Shown here: one piece after another, positions 1 to 9,935 of the stretch | Numbering within the stretch: the first letter of the stretch is position 1 | How the letters are laid out: each line of letters starts with the position of its first letter | Source of the DNA: GCA-2746605 sp963710615 | Lineage (GTDB): Bacteria > Bacteroidota > Ignavibacteria > Ignavibacteriales > Melioribacteraceae | Assembly (NCBI GenBank): GCA_963710615.1 | Contig: CAVQBF010000026.1 | Coordinates: forward strand, 1-64,000 | DNA: 64,000 nt | Direction of reading: 5' to 3' | Made by a program: the position numbers and the translations under genes | The notes under the pieces: model-generated | The model's input: the letters and a program-made list of their open reading frames with translations, nothing else | Database searches by the model: none | Told to the model about the DNA's origin: nothing

Positions 1-1508
1 TTTTTGGTGCTAGAAAAAGTTATATGGAGTATGTACTTTCAATGATTGATTATGAAGATATTTCTGGAATTAAACCATCTTTTTATGATTTCCAAGGTGG
101 ATTATTATATGAATTATCTCAAAAAAATAAGCTCGTTTTTGAATTTATATATGCTAATGACGATTTTGAATGGAGCCCGGAAAGAAAATATTCTACTAAA
201 ATTGAAAATGAAAATAATATCGCTAGTTATACTTCCGCAATGTTTACATTAAAAAGTAAAAATATTCTTTCTAGCAAAGCATTATTAAATGCAGAATTAA
301 ATTATTATAATCAAGGTGATAATGAATATAGACTTTTTGAGAGAGAATATACTAATGCTAATAGATTCCTCGAACGATTAACGTACGATACATTAAAAAT
401 CAAAACTCTTGAACTAAGCACCAATGTGCAGTATCAATTAAGCAATAATTATGAGATACAAACAGGTATATCTTATAAAAATATCGATTATGATCAAGAA
501 TCTGATGATCTGTGGACGATTGATAGAACTGATCAATATCAAGGGGACTACGGAACAGATCGTATTAATGCTGACTCTTATAAATATGCTGCTTATTTAG
601 AAAACATTTTCTCATTAAGCAATAATTTTACATTTAATTTAGGTGGCAGAGTCGATTATTTCGACTTGAACAAGGGTTTTAGTTTTAGTCCTAGATTAAA
701 TCTAGCATATAATCTTTCAGAATCTTTGACTTTAAAGGCTGCGTGGGGCAATTTTTATCAATCGCCATCTTATGATCAACTAAAATATTCTCAAGCTTCT
801 GATACCAATACTCAATCTCAAAAGTCAACTCATTACATACTTGGTTTGGAAAAGTCTTTTAGCATATCGAATAATAACAACAGTTATTTAAATTTTAAGA
901 TTGAGGGCTACTACAAAAAATATGATGATTTGATTTCTTCTTATTATGGAGTGTTTGAAAGAATTACTTATTCAAGGGAAAATGATGCGATAGGCTCTGC
1001 ATTCGGTTTTGACTTTTATAGTGTTCTAAATTTACCTGGATTCTATGCATGGATAAGTTATGGTTACCTTAAAGCCAACGAAGATATTATTAATGACAAT
1101 ATTGGTGAATACCCTCGCTATACTGATCAACAACATACAATATCTCTAGTATCGAATTTAGTACTGGGCAATAATTGGAATCTTAGCTTGAAAGCATATT
1201 ATGGAAGTGGATTTCCATATACTCCTAAAACTGCCGTAAAAAATGAATCAGATATTTGGGTTTGGCAATCGGGTAAAAGGCATTCTCAAAATTTACCGGC
1301 ATATAAAAGAGTTGATATTAGAATTTCTAAGCTTTTTACCTTTGAGAAATTCAATATTTCAGCATTTTTAGATATTAGTAATATTTTCAACTTCAAAAAT
1401 ATTCAACAATACGAATATAGTTCTGTACCCGATATTTACGAACCAAAGCCTGAAGAAATTCTACTCTGGCCGATTTTACCAACATTTGGTGTGAGATTTG
1501 AGTTTTGA
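1..1508 (+). CDS. TonB-dependent outer-membrane receptor, C-terminal part (5' end outside window)
   Basis: This is the C-terminal beta-barrel part of a TonB-dependent receptor, an outer-membrane transporter that imports a ligand using energy from TonB/ExbBD. The frame is open from base 3 (FGARKSYMEY...) through the first in-frame ATG at 24, so the true start lies left of the window and the ATG is internal. About 500 residues remain, with alternating aromatic strands, a closing segment resembling AYKRVDIRISKLF...ISNIFNFKN and a terminal Phe (VRFEF), typical of outer-membrane barrels. The plug domain is outside the window. The stop codon abuts the stop of the convergent receptor gene with no bases between. 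The substrate cannot be told from this part. The family call is firm. Confidence 0.85.
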   Translation, partial: FGARKSYMEYVLSMIDYEDISGIKPSFYDFQGGLLYELSQKNKLVFEFIYANDDFEWSPERKYSTKIENENNIASYTSAMFTLKSKNILSSKALLNAELNYYNQGDNEYRLFEREYTNANRFLERLTYDTLKIKTLELSTNVQYQLSNNYEIQTGISYKNIDYDQESDDLWTIDRTDQYQGDYGTDRINADSYKYAAYLENIFSLSNNFTFNLGGRVDYFDLNKGFSFSPRLNLAYNLSESLTLKAAWGNFYQSPSYDQLKYSQASDTNTQSQKSTHYILGLEKSFSISNNNNSYLNFKIEGYYKKYDDLISSYYGVFERITYSRENDAIGSAFGFDFYSVLNLPGFYAWISYGYLKANEDIINDNIGEYPRYTDQQHTISLVSNLVLGNNWNLSLKAYYGSGFPYTPKTAVKNESDIWVWQSGKRHSQNLPAYKRVDIRISKLFTFEKFNISAFLDISNIFNFKNIQQYEYSSVPDIYEPKPEEILLWPILPTFGVRFEF

Positions 1509-3702
1509 TCACAAATGAAAATACAACTTGTAGGAAAGTCTAAAATTTCGGCCTGCTTCCGGAAGAATTGATTTTACTCTTGAGAGATGATTTCTATATT
1601 CAGTGTTAAAAATATTATCAATATTCAAACTAAAATTGCTAGTTGTTTTAGTGTAAATTAAAGAATACTGTGCAAATATATTTACAACAAAATATCCATT
1701 AGTTGGCTCCTCAAATTCATCTAATTTATCTTGTTTAAGTGCCCAATCTCCAGATATTCCAAAATTTAAATTATCCGAACGATATTTTATTTCAGTCAAA
1801 CCTTTAATGGGAGGTATTTGTGGTAGGTTACCACCATCTTTAAATTCACCCTTTGTAAAACTTATCGTATTCGAAAATTCAAAACATTCGACAAAAACCC
1901 CAATCAATTCGACTTTCAAATCCATAAAGTAATGCTCCAAGTCCAACTGTTTTATAGATAGGAAGAAATGTAGCATAATTTATCTCACCTGAATTTCTAG
2001 GTATTATATAATTACTAATATCATTTCCAAATGCAGTTAAGTTAAAATATAAATTTTCAAATTGATGATAAATAAAAATTTCACCGCCAAATCCGCTTTC
2101 TGATATTAAATTTGGGTTTCCAACCTCATATGAATATGCAGCAAGATGTGGTCCTTCAGAGTAAAGCTCTTCAATCGTTGGAACTCTCGAAGATTTACTA
2201 ATATTACCTCCAAAAAAAACGTGCTCCGATTGCTGATATAGTAATGAGAGTGAAAGGGAATAATTAGAAAAACTTCTTTCTCTTATAAACCCAATATTTG
2301 CATCTGGTTTTTCTTTAGTTGGTGTGATTTGATCAAAATCATATCTTGCTCCGAATTCAAAATTAATTTTTTTATATGAATAATTCTCAAATAAGAAGGT
2401 AGATATATTGAAAGATTTTGAAGGAGTAGTGAAAACAAATCCACCGATATCAAAATCTCTGTATTCAAAGGAAGTCCCAAATATACCTTTTTCAAGAAAT
2501 CCGATTAAGTTATGATTTAGAGTAATTTTACCTAAGTAATTAATTACTTTGAATTCTGATCCTATTGCCCCGCTATACTCAAATTCCTTGTGTCTATAAT
2601 AAACTCTTCCAAAATCAAGATTAAGACTTTCAAAATTATTACTATCAAATTCAAATTTAGATTTAAAATTAATTTGATGTTTATTTATGCTGATATCAAC
2701 ACCATTCGGATGTGCTCCCACAAAACCTCCCGGCACACCATAGTCCAATTCAAAACTTCTGAATGATGCTCCCACAAAGCCATTTTGATGAACATAGCTC
2801 GAAGCTAAACTATAGTTAAGATTTTCTGAATCAGAATTAATTAACTTTCCAACTGGTGTTTCAAGATCATTTGTGTTTCTATGACTAATCTCAGCTTTTA
2901 AGGCTATTTTCTGAATAGGTATTTCAATCATTGCTGAACCAAGATAACCTTTATTAACTGTTTCTCCGAAAAATCCAAACTGCCCTGTTATATTATCATG
3001 AATAGCGGTTGGGATTTCGTCTCTAACAACATTAACTATACCCCCAATTGAGGTTGGTGTTTGCGTCAATATTTTTGGTCCTCTTAAAACCTCAATTCTT
3101 GAAACAGTAAAAGGATCAATAGTAACTGCGTGATCAGGAGATGTTGCCGAGAGATCAGTTGTCTTTATTCCGTCTTCACTAATCAATACTCTGCTTGATC
3201 CTAAGCCTCTAATAACCGGACGTGATGGAGCCGGCCCCATTGAACGTATTGCCAGACCGGCTTCATTCTTAAGAGTAGATGCTAGCGTTAAACTAAGCTG
3301 CCTTTCCAAATTTTTACCCTTTAATACATTTGATAATTCGTTAAGATCATCAAACTTTGAGTAAGATTTGTAATCAGAGACAATCACAGGATCCAACTCT
3401 ATATTTTTAGGAATCAAATAAAAAGCTAACAACTTATTCGTTGAGTTATCAATTAGAATTGAAGAAATACTTTCTTTATATCCAATGTGGGAAATTACTA
3501 TTGTGTAAACACCAAACTGGATATTTGGAATCGTAAATTTTCCCTCACTATCACTAGTTATTGTTAATGGGATCTCAACAATTTTAATTACTGAAAATGG
3601 AATTGCTTCATTATTCTCAGAGTCTAGAATAATTCCTTCAATACTTCTGGAAGCCGAAAATATTAATGAATTTAATAAAAAAAAGAAGAGAATATTTTTC
3701 AC
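1509..3702 (-). CDS. TonB-dependent receptor with carboxypeptidase-like N-terminal domain (frameshifted)
   Basis: This reads as a complete TonB-dependent receptor split by one frameshift. The upstream fragment (3702 to 1879) has a signal peptide, a CarboxypepD_reg-like domain (IEGIILDSENNEAIPFSV, about residues 20-105), a plug domain (about 125-230, with GPAPSRPVIRGLGSSRVLI and SIGGIVNVV) and most of the barrel. The downstream fragment (to 1509) has the last strands and ends in LSYKLYFHL. Dropping one base in the AAAAACCCC run at 1893-1901 joins them as YGFESRIDW-VFVECFEFSNT. The gene precedes nothing on its strand but follows a lipoprotein 3 bp upstream, so the two are likely co-transcribed. 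The ligand may be a metal ion or chelate, but only the context suggests that. The frameshift may be a sequence error or a real inactivation. Confidence 0.8.
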
Positions 3703-3705
3703 TTT

Positions 3706-4167
3706 TTATCTTACCTTAACAGGAATTTTACCAGAACGATAATCATTATGACCTTCATGCTCTATAAAAAGCTCAATAGATGTAACTCCTTTTTTCAATC
3801 CTCTTAAATGAAATTCAAAACCACCTTGATCATCTTCATGCTGCCAGAATTCAGTAATTGTCTCATCATCAATCAAATGATTCAGCTTGGTATTTTCATT
3901 TTCGGGAGCTTCAACGATTTCCTCATTCTCATCGAAAAATTTTACATCAAAATGGTCAGAAAGATCGCCATTTTGAATAAATAAGGTGTCGAATGTTACG
4001 CCTCTTAAAATTGTAACGTATAGAGCACCCGTTGCATCATAAATTGCTGTACCGATAGGCACGAAATGTTCTTCTTCTGGCTGTAAAGGATCATCATCTT
4101 CACAAGAAATAATAAATAAACTTGCTGTAATTAATAGAATAAACCTCAATAAAAGAGTATTTTTCAT
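3706..4167 (-). CDS. Acidic, His-containing lipoprotein next to TonB receptor
   Basis: The product is a small lipoprotein of 153 residues with a clear lipobox (LFIISCEDDD, Cys about residue 22), so it is anchored in the envelope. The mature part is rich in Asp, Glu and His, with stretches such as QPEEEHF, EFWQHEDDQGG and FIEHEGHNDY, and its C-terminal half looks like a compact beta domain (EFHLRGLKKGVTSIELFI). It lies 3 bp upstream of a TonB-dependent receptor on the same strand, so the two probably form one transcript. Acidic and His-rich surfaces fit metal binding, for example as an accessory protein feeding the receptor, but this is inference. I do not recognise a named family. The start ATG follows a plausible ribosome site in the 45-bp upstream gap. 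Confidence 0.75.
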   Translation of the reverse strand: MKNTLLLRFILLITASLFIISCEDDDPLQPEEEHFVPIGTAIYDATGALYVTILRGVTFDTLFIQNGDLSDHFDVKFFDENEEIVEAPENENTKLNHLIDDETITEFWQHEDDQGGFEFHLRGLKKGVTSIELFIEHEGHNDYRSGKIPVKVR

Positions 4168-4212
4168 TGTAACTCCAAATTATAATATAGAAATATTTAG
4201 TTAAAATAAGTG

Positions 4213-4575
4213 CTAGACTAAATATTCTGGTGGAGCTCTGAGGTCTTGTGAACGAATTAAAAAGGTAGTTCGGTAAAAATGAAATGTATAGTTGATTTTT
4301 TCTTTTAAGAAAAACTTTTCATCACTATAAGTAAAAGATTTTTCAAACTTAATATTGTTATTAAAAGTATGAATTTTACAATTAAATGATGAATCTAAAA
4401 GGAAATCATAATTATCATTAAGTGGTTTTTCTGTTAAAGAAGAAATTATCCCATATTTAATATCGAAATTATGGGAATGTGAAAATGAAAGCGTCAGAAA
4501 TCCTAAAAAGATACTTAAAAAAAGTACTGCCGAATTTTTTCGTATTTTGATATTATCTAATTTCACTATGAACAA
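4213..4575 (-). CDS. Small exported protein of unknown function
   Basis: This is a 120-residue ORF with a basic start, a strong hydrophobic stretch (AVLFLSIFLGFLTLSFS) and then SHSHNFDIKYG, so it is probably exported or membrane-anchored. It ends 45 bp before the acidic lipoprotein gene, with which it may form an operon leading into the TonB receptor. The mature part has one Cys and no recognised motif. The start is uncertain: TTG at 4575 or GTG at 4566 both lack a strong ribosome site. The coding call rests on the signal-like sequence and on its position. Confidence 0.5.
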   Translation of the reverse strand: MFIVKLDNIKIRKNSAVLFLSIFLGFLTLSFSHSHNFDIKYGIISSLTEKPLNDNYDFLLDSSFNCKIHTFNNNIKFEKSFTYSDEKFFLKEKINYTFHFYRTTFLIRSQDLRAPPEYLV

Positions 4576-4672
4576 TTTACTTTATTGTCTATTTATATTC
4601 AATACTAATTTTAATAATTATATTTGTATGATGAAAAAAAAATAAATTAGATTCAAAAAGGAGAACCAAAAA

Positions 4673-5131
4673 TTGAAAGCTTTTCAAGAATATTATACCG
4701 ACGATTTTAGCCATTGTTTCGGCTGCGGGACAAAAAATAAGAATGGTCATCAATTAAAAACCTACTGGGAGGGAGAACTTACTATCAGTGTTTTTAGGCC
4801 CCGACCGGAGCATACTGCAGTTCCCGGATTTGTTTACGGGGGTTTAATTGCGTCACTAATTGATTGCCACTCAACTGCAAGCGGTTCGGCCGCACTATTT
4901 AATACAGATGATAAAAAAGAAAAATATTACCCTAGATGTGTTACTGCAAGGTTATGCGTCGATTACCTGAAGCCGACTCCCATTGAATCCGAATTAAAAC
5001 TTATTGGTAAAATCAATGAGATAAAGGGAAGGAAAGTTATTGTGAAAACTGAATTGTATGCCGGTAATGAAAAATGTGCCGAAGGTGAAGCGATTGTTAT
5101 AAAAATCAATGAATCATTCATTGGGAAATAA
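4673..5131 (+). CDS. PaaI-like hotdog-fold thioesterase
   Basis: The protein (152 residues) matches the hotdog-fold acyl-CoA thioesterase family related to PaaI. Visible marks are an N-terminal HCFGCGTKN segment, common in such stand-alone thioesterases, the central helix region FVYGGLIASLIDCHSTASG and the strand pattern ARLCVDYLKPTPIE...GRKVIVKTELYAG. These enzymes hydrolyse acyl-CoA thioesters in the cytoplasm; the acyl substrate here is not predictable. The start is TTG at 4673, supported by an AAAAGGAGA ribosome site about 9 bases upstream; no ATG lies nearby in frame. The gene is monocistronic, between a leftward envelope locus and a leftward efflux operon. Confidence 0.85.
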   Translation: MKAFQEYYTDDFSHCFGCGTKNKNGHQLKTYWEGELTISVFRPRPEHTAVPGFVYGGLIASLIDCHSTASGSAALFNTDDKKEKYYPRCVTARLCVDYLKPTPIESELKLIGKINEIKGRKVIVKTELYAGNEKCAEGEAIVIKINESFIGK

Positions 5132-5362
5132 AAATTGCATAAGTTCAGTTTATATTGATTATAAAACAATTGGTCATTCTGATTTTTTCTACTTCTCAAA
5201 TATTAACACAAAGTTAGGTTTTAAAGAATACACAAAATGCTTTTTCCATAGGTGCTGGATTTGTGCCAATAGCTCCTGATTGATTTTCTTATTAAAGACA
5301 AAATTCTCACTAAAGTCATCGCTGTTCTAAATGTATTTCAGATCACCATTATCAAAATAAAA

Positions 5363-8300
5363 TTAACTTGCCTTAGTAAATACCTTATAAAGGACAGGTA
5401 CGACTACCAGGGTTAAAAATGTAGACGCAATTAATCCACCAATTATAGACCAGCCCATAGGAGCCCACATTGTGCCACCACCGAGAGTAAGAGGCAAAAG
5501 TCCGCCGATTGTTGTAGCTGTGGTTAGAATTATTGGAATAAATCTAACTTCACCCGCTAATTTTACAGCTTCAATTATAGCTTTACCTTCATCTCGTAAT
5601 TGATTGGAATAATCAACTAAAATAATCGAATTGTTGATAACAATTCCAACCAAACTTGTAAGGCCAACAAAAGCTGTGAAAGAGAAACTATATCCTGTTA
5701 TCAATAAAGCAATGATCGATCCTATTATAGCAAGTGGAACGGCAGAAAATACAATCAGCGGCTGTGAGTAGGACTTAAATTGAAGTACCAGCACCCCAAA
5801 AATCCCAACAATGGCTATGATTAATGCTCTTGCCATGCCTCCAAATGATTCTTGCTGACTAGCCAATTCTCCACCGACATAAAATGAATATCCCTTGGGC
5901 CAGTTATATTCATTAAGTTTCTCAATTATTTGATTGGTTACGTCATTTACCAGAAATCCGGTCTTCACGTCTGCGGTAACGGTCACAGTTCTAGTAAGTT
6001 CATAGTGACTGATTTCAAGAGGTGTGGATTTGAATTCTATTGAGGCTAGCTGTTTAAGTGGAATTTGGCTCCCTCTTACTGAAGGGACATATATTTTGTC
6101 GAAATGACTTAATTTTGAGACACCTAATTCTTCACCTCTTACAACAATATTAAATTCTTTACCTTGTTCATCACGAAAATTTGAGACAATTAATCCTGTA
6201 ATTTGAGCTCTTACAGCTCTATCAATCTCTGCCAGCGGAACACCATACATAGCAGCCTTTTCGCGATTGATATTTATGTGTATATCAGATTTAGTGGTAC
6301 TTAAGGGATTAAAAATATTCAAGGTTCCTTCAGTATTTTTGAATATCTGTTCAGCATTAAGTGAAATATCCTTTAATACCGATAAATTATCACCGATTAT
6401 TTTAATTGCTATAGGAGCCTCAACAGGCGGTCCTTGTATAAAATCCTTTACTTCTATCGATGCACCAGGATAATCATTGAATTCGTTACGCAAATCATCT
6501 AGAAGATTATTAAATTTTTCAAATTGATACTCTTCTGTTTCAATTAAAAATTGCGCATGATTATTTGCATTCCTTTTTGAAAGAACATTGTAATAAATTC
6601 TTGGATTGCCATGCCCGACATTAGTTGCATATTTAACTATCTCAGATTTTTCTTTCAGAACAGATTCAACATATCTTGCAACTTCGTTTGTTCTTTCAAT
6701 ACTTGTTCCTTCGGGAAGGTTTACATTTATAATGAACTGAGGTTTCTCAGCTTTTGGAAAGAAACTCACTCCTATTAAAGGGAAGAGACTCAGACTTAAA
6801 ATAAATATGAAAATGGATAAGAAAATTACAAATTTTGGTCTATTTAATGCATAATCGAGTGTTTTTCTATAGTTACCGCTAATAATTTTATCAAGCTGTT
6901 TTCGTAGAATACTTTCTCTCTGTTCATCTTTGTCTCTCATAAATTTTTTAGACAGATATGGAGTGATTGTAATTGAGACCCATAAGGAAGCAAGAAGAGT
7001 AAAAATAACAGTGAGCGGCATACTTCTGATAAATTCTCCAGTTATATCCGCCATAAGAATCATTGGAACAAAAGCCAGTATTGTAGTTATTGTAGAACTA
7101 GTGACTGCCCACGCAATCTGACTAGTGCCTCTAAGTGCAGCATCAAACTTTGAAAAACCCTCCTTAATAAATCTTGCAATGTTTTCAGTAACTACAATTG
7201 CATTATCCACTAGCAATCCTAATGCATATCACTAATCCAGCAATGGACATTTGCTGCAGTCCGTAGTTGCTTAGATCAAGAAGACCAATCCCAATAAAAA
7301 TTGATACAGGAATCACAAGCATAACAATTAAGGATGCTCGTAAGCCAACTGCAAATATTATGATTATGCCGACGAGTATTAATCCTTGCAGTAAATTAAA
7401 GAAGAATCCGGTAAGTCTATTCGAAACGCTTTCCGATTGATCAAATACTGTTTCAAGAATGATATTTTTAGGTAAAGTTGAACGAAAGATTTCAGCCTTT
7501 TCCTTTATTTGGTCAGTTACATCAAAGATATTAGTTCCGCTTTTTTGAGATGCCGTTACAAAAACTGTATTCTTACCGTTAAACCTTGCTATATGAGACG
7601 GATCCTCATAATCAAAATATATATCGGCGATATCTTTGAGATATATTGGTTTATCAATTCCCGTATTTACAATGATATTTTCAATATCCTCAATTTTTTC
7701 AAATGATCCGCTTGTTTGAATGTTGAATTGTCTTCCTCCGAGATCCAATTTACCACCGGGGATATTTACGCTGCTGGTTTGAATTGCTCCAATAAGTTGG
7801 TTTATCCCAATCCTCATATTCGCAAGTCTTTCCATATTTATTTGGATTCTAACTTCTTGTTCCGGATATGCCCATGTTTCGATTTTCTTTACTCCAGGAG
7901 TAGTCTTAAGCAGATCTTCCAATGCTTCGGCTTCATTTTCAAGTTTGGCGTAGGAAGAATTTTCTGAGACAAGTGCATATTGAAGAACTTTTACATCATT
8001 GATTGTCCATTTAATCATTTGGATGTCAACGATTTCATTTGGCAGATTGCTTCTGATGCTGTTAACTTTTTGAACAACATCCGAATATTTTTCATCCCCG
8101 TCACTGCCCGATATAAATTCAATATCAACCTGTCCATATCCTGTTCTTGAGATACTTTTCAGTTCTTTTATATCATCAAGTTCATTGAGAACTTCCTCAA
8201 TAGGCTGAGAAAAAAGCTTTTCTACATCTGCAGGATTTGCCCCGGGATATACGGCGTAAACGCTTGTACCTGCAGGGGATATTTGCGGATCTTCTGACCT

Positions 8301-8399
8301 GGGCATTGTCATAAATGAAACAATTCCCATTAAGACCAGTATCAAAACAATAATTGAAGCAAATTGATGATTTTCTAACGCAAATTTTGGCAAGCTCAT
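5363..8399 (-). CDS. RND efflux transporter, AcrB/HAE1 family (frameshifted)
   Basis: This is the inner-membrane pump of a tripartite RND efflux system, which uses proton motive force to expel drugs, solvents or metals. The N-terminal fragment (8399-7203) starts with a helix after SLPKFALENHQFA and contains the porter domain (YPGANPADVEKLFSQPIEE). The C-terminal fragment (7216-5363) has DNAIVVTENI, later NNSIILVDYSNQL and closing helices. Removing one base near 7226 restores GLVIALGLLVDNAIVV, the expected TM4 motif with its conserved Asp, giving about 1010 residues, the normal family length. The gene overlaps the adaptor gene by 4 bp (ATGA). As sequenced, the pump would be non-functional; error or true mutation both remain possible. 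HAE1-like architecture is clear, the substrate is not. Confidence 0.87.
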
Positions 8400-9484
8400 T
8401 TTATGTCTCCGGAATTTGACCTATTTGTAACTTTAACTTTTGCACCTTCGAACATATATTCCACTCCATCAAAGATCACAGCATCAACTTCCTCTAAACC
8501 CCTTTCCACAATAATCATTTCATCCCATATCTCTTTAACTTTAATACTGATCCTCTGGACGCTGCTGTCGGATGGATTAAGGGTATACACATCACCCGTC
8601 ATGTTATCCGCATTAGCAAGCGATTTAATAGGAATCAGATCATACATTCCGGATGTTTCAGGAAATATCAGTACAGAGGCCACCATGCCGGACATAATTT
8701 TATCATCAGATTCTTTGATCTTTAGTTTGACCTTATAAGTTGACGAGAGGGCATCTAAAGTTCCGGCAATTTCAGTAACTTGGGCAGAGAAATTCTGATT
8801 TTTTAATGCATCGATTGTAGCAGTTGCAGAATCCCCTATTCCTATCTTCTTAATATCTTTATCGGTTAAGCCAACCTCAATTTCCCAATTTCTGCCCGAT
8901 GAACCAAAAAGAAAAATCGGTGTCCCTGGACCAACAATCTCCCCACTTTCAGCAAACTTTGCATAGATTTGACCACTTGTTGGTGCAGCAATTACTGAGA
9001 GGTTTTTATTAAAATTAGCTATTTCCAGATTAGCCTCCGCTACTTCTAAGGCAGTTTTCATATTTTGAAATTGTTCCAGCGTAACGACACTATCTTGATA
9101 GAGTGCTTTTATTCTTACAAAATCACGCTGGGCTTTTTTATATCCCGAATTTGCTTGGATTACTTGAGCATTTATTTCCTTCAAATCAAGTTCGGCCAGT
9201 TTATCACCTTTTCTCACATAAGATCCTTCCTCAGCAAATATTTTCTCAATTATTCCCCCTGTCTTGAATGATAGTCTCATTTCTTTTTCAGTAGAGATTT
9301 TCCCGCTGGATTTGACAGGAATACTAACATTAGATCTTTGAACTTTAAATAATGATACAGGTATCCTGCTCTCAACATTATTTTTTTCATTTTCATTTGA
9401 GCAGCCTATTACTAATACCATAGAAATAATCATTATTAAAAATATTTTTAATGCGGTTCGATTATTTCGAATTTTCAGATCCAT
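8396..9484 (-). CDS. RND periplasmic adaptor (membrane fusion protein), lipoprotein
   Basis: This 362-residue protein is the periplasmic adaptor linking the RND pump to the TolC channel. It has a lipobox (MVLVIGCSNE, Cys about 28). Next come a first half-lipoyl strand set (GKISTEKEMRLSFKTGGII, VRKGDKLAELD), a short alpha-hairpin (about 95-155, NAQVIQANSGYKKAQRDF), the second half (VIAAPTSGQIYAKFAESGEIV) and beta-barrel and proximal domains. Its length fits HlyD/AcrA-type adaptors. Its stop overlaps the pump start by 4 bp, pointing to translational coupling, and it sits 25 bp after the DUF2141 gene. Expression is likely governed by the TetR gene at the head of the operon. Confidence 0.92.
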   Translation of the reverse strand: MDLKIRNNRTALKIFLIMIISMVLVIGCSNENEKNNVESRIPVSLFKVQRSNVSIPVKSSGKISTEKEMRLSFKTGGIIEKIFAEEGSYVRKGDKLAELDLKEINAQVIQANSGYKKAQRDFVRIKALYQDSVVTLEQFQNMKTALEVAEANLEIANFNKNLSVIAAPTSGQIYAKFAESGEIVGPGTPIFLFGSSGRNWEIEVGLTDKDIKKIGIGDSATATIDALKNQNFSAQVTEIAGTLDALSSTYKVKLKIKESDDKIMSGMVASVLIFPETSGMYDLIPIKSLANADNMTGDVYTLNPSDSSVQRISIKVKEIWDEMIIVERGLEEVDAVIFDGVEYMFEGAKVKVTNRSNSGDIK

Positions 9485-9509
9485 TTATTTTTCCTCTTTG
9501 AGTCAAAAG

Positions 9510-9935
9510 TTATTTATTAAGTTCTAATTTTATGTGCAAGGAATCGGTCAGCTCAAATTTTGCATCCTCAAAACTTGGAGGACCAAAAGTACCAGTAGCA
9601 TAATTGCTGAAGACATAATCTTCGCTGGGTATGCCCAAAAAATTTGCATCAAGTTCACCATTGCCGTTTTCATCATGATAGACGGCAAGTGCATATTCAC
9701 CCGGTTCGAGCCCTGAAAACAGATAAGTGAGAACCGAATCTTTAATATCCAACTGGACCCCCAGATTACTCTCATTTTTTTTGGGAAAGTTATCAGGATC
9801 ATTGAAAAGTCCAATGGATAATTTCCCGGTTATTTCTTCGAAGCCTGACACCTCGATTTTTAACTTCGAATTTTGTGCTGTTAGAGTAAAATTGATGCCC
9901 AAAAACATAAATAAAAACATCATTATTGATTTCAT
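9510..9935 (-). CDS. DUF2141 domain-containing exported protein
   Basis: The product (141 residues) begins with a signal peptide (MKSIMMFLFMFLGINFTLTAQ). It then matches the DUF2141 family: KLKIEVSGFEEITGKLSIGLFN, FSGLEPGEYALAVYHDENGNGELD and IPSEDYVFSNYATGTFGPPSFEDAKF. Such proteins are small periplasmic or secreted beta domains of unknown biochemical role; the DENGNGELD loop could bind calcium. The start shares one base with the tolC stop (TAATG), so translation is coupled. A DUF2141 gene inside an efflux operon is noteworthy, since it is not a normal pump component. An accessory role in the envelope is inferred from position only. Confidence 0.85.
   Translation of the reverse strand: MKSIMMFLFMFLGINFTLTAQNSKLKIEVSGFEEITGKLSIGLFNDPDNFPKKNESNLGVQLDIKDSVLTYLFSGLEPGEYALAVYHDENGNGELDANFLGIPSEDYVFSNYATGTFGPPSFEDAKFELTDSLHIKLELNK

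Noticed and set aside
1879..1976. Programmed frameshift in the TonB receptor, and in the other split genes
   Set aside because: No slippery sequence plus structure was seen, and five unrelated genes share the defect. Sequence error or mutation is simpler.
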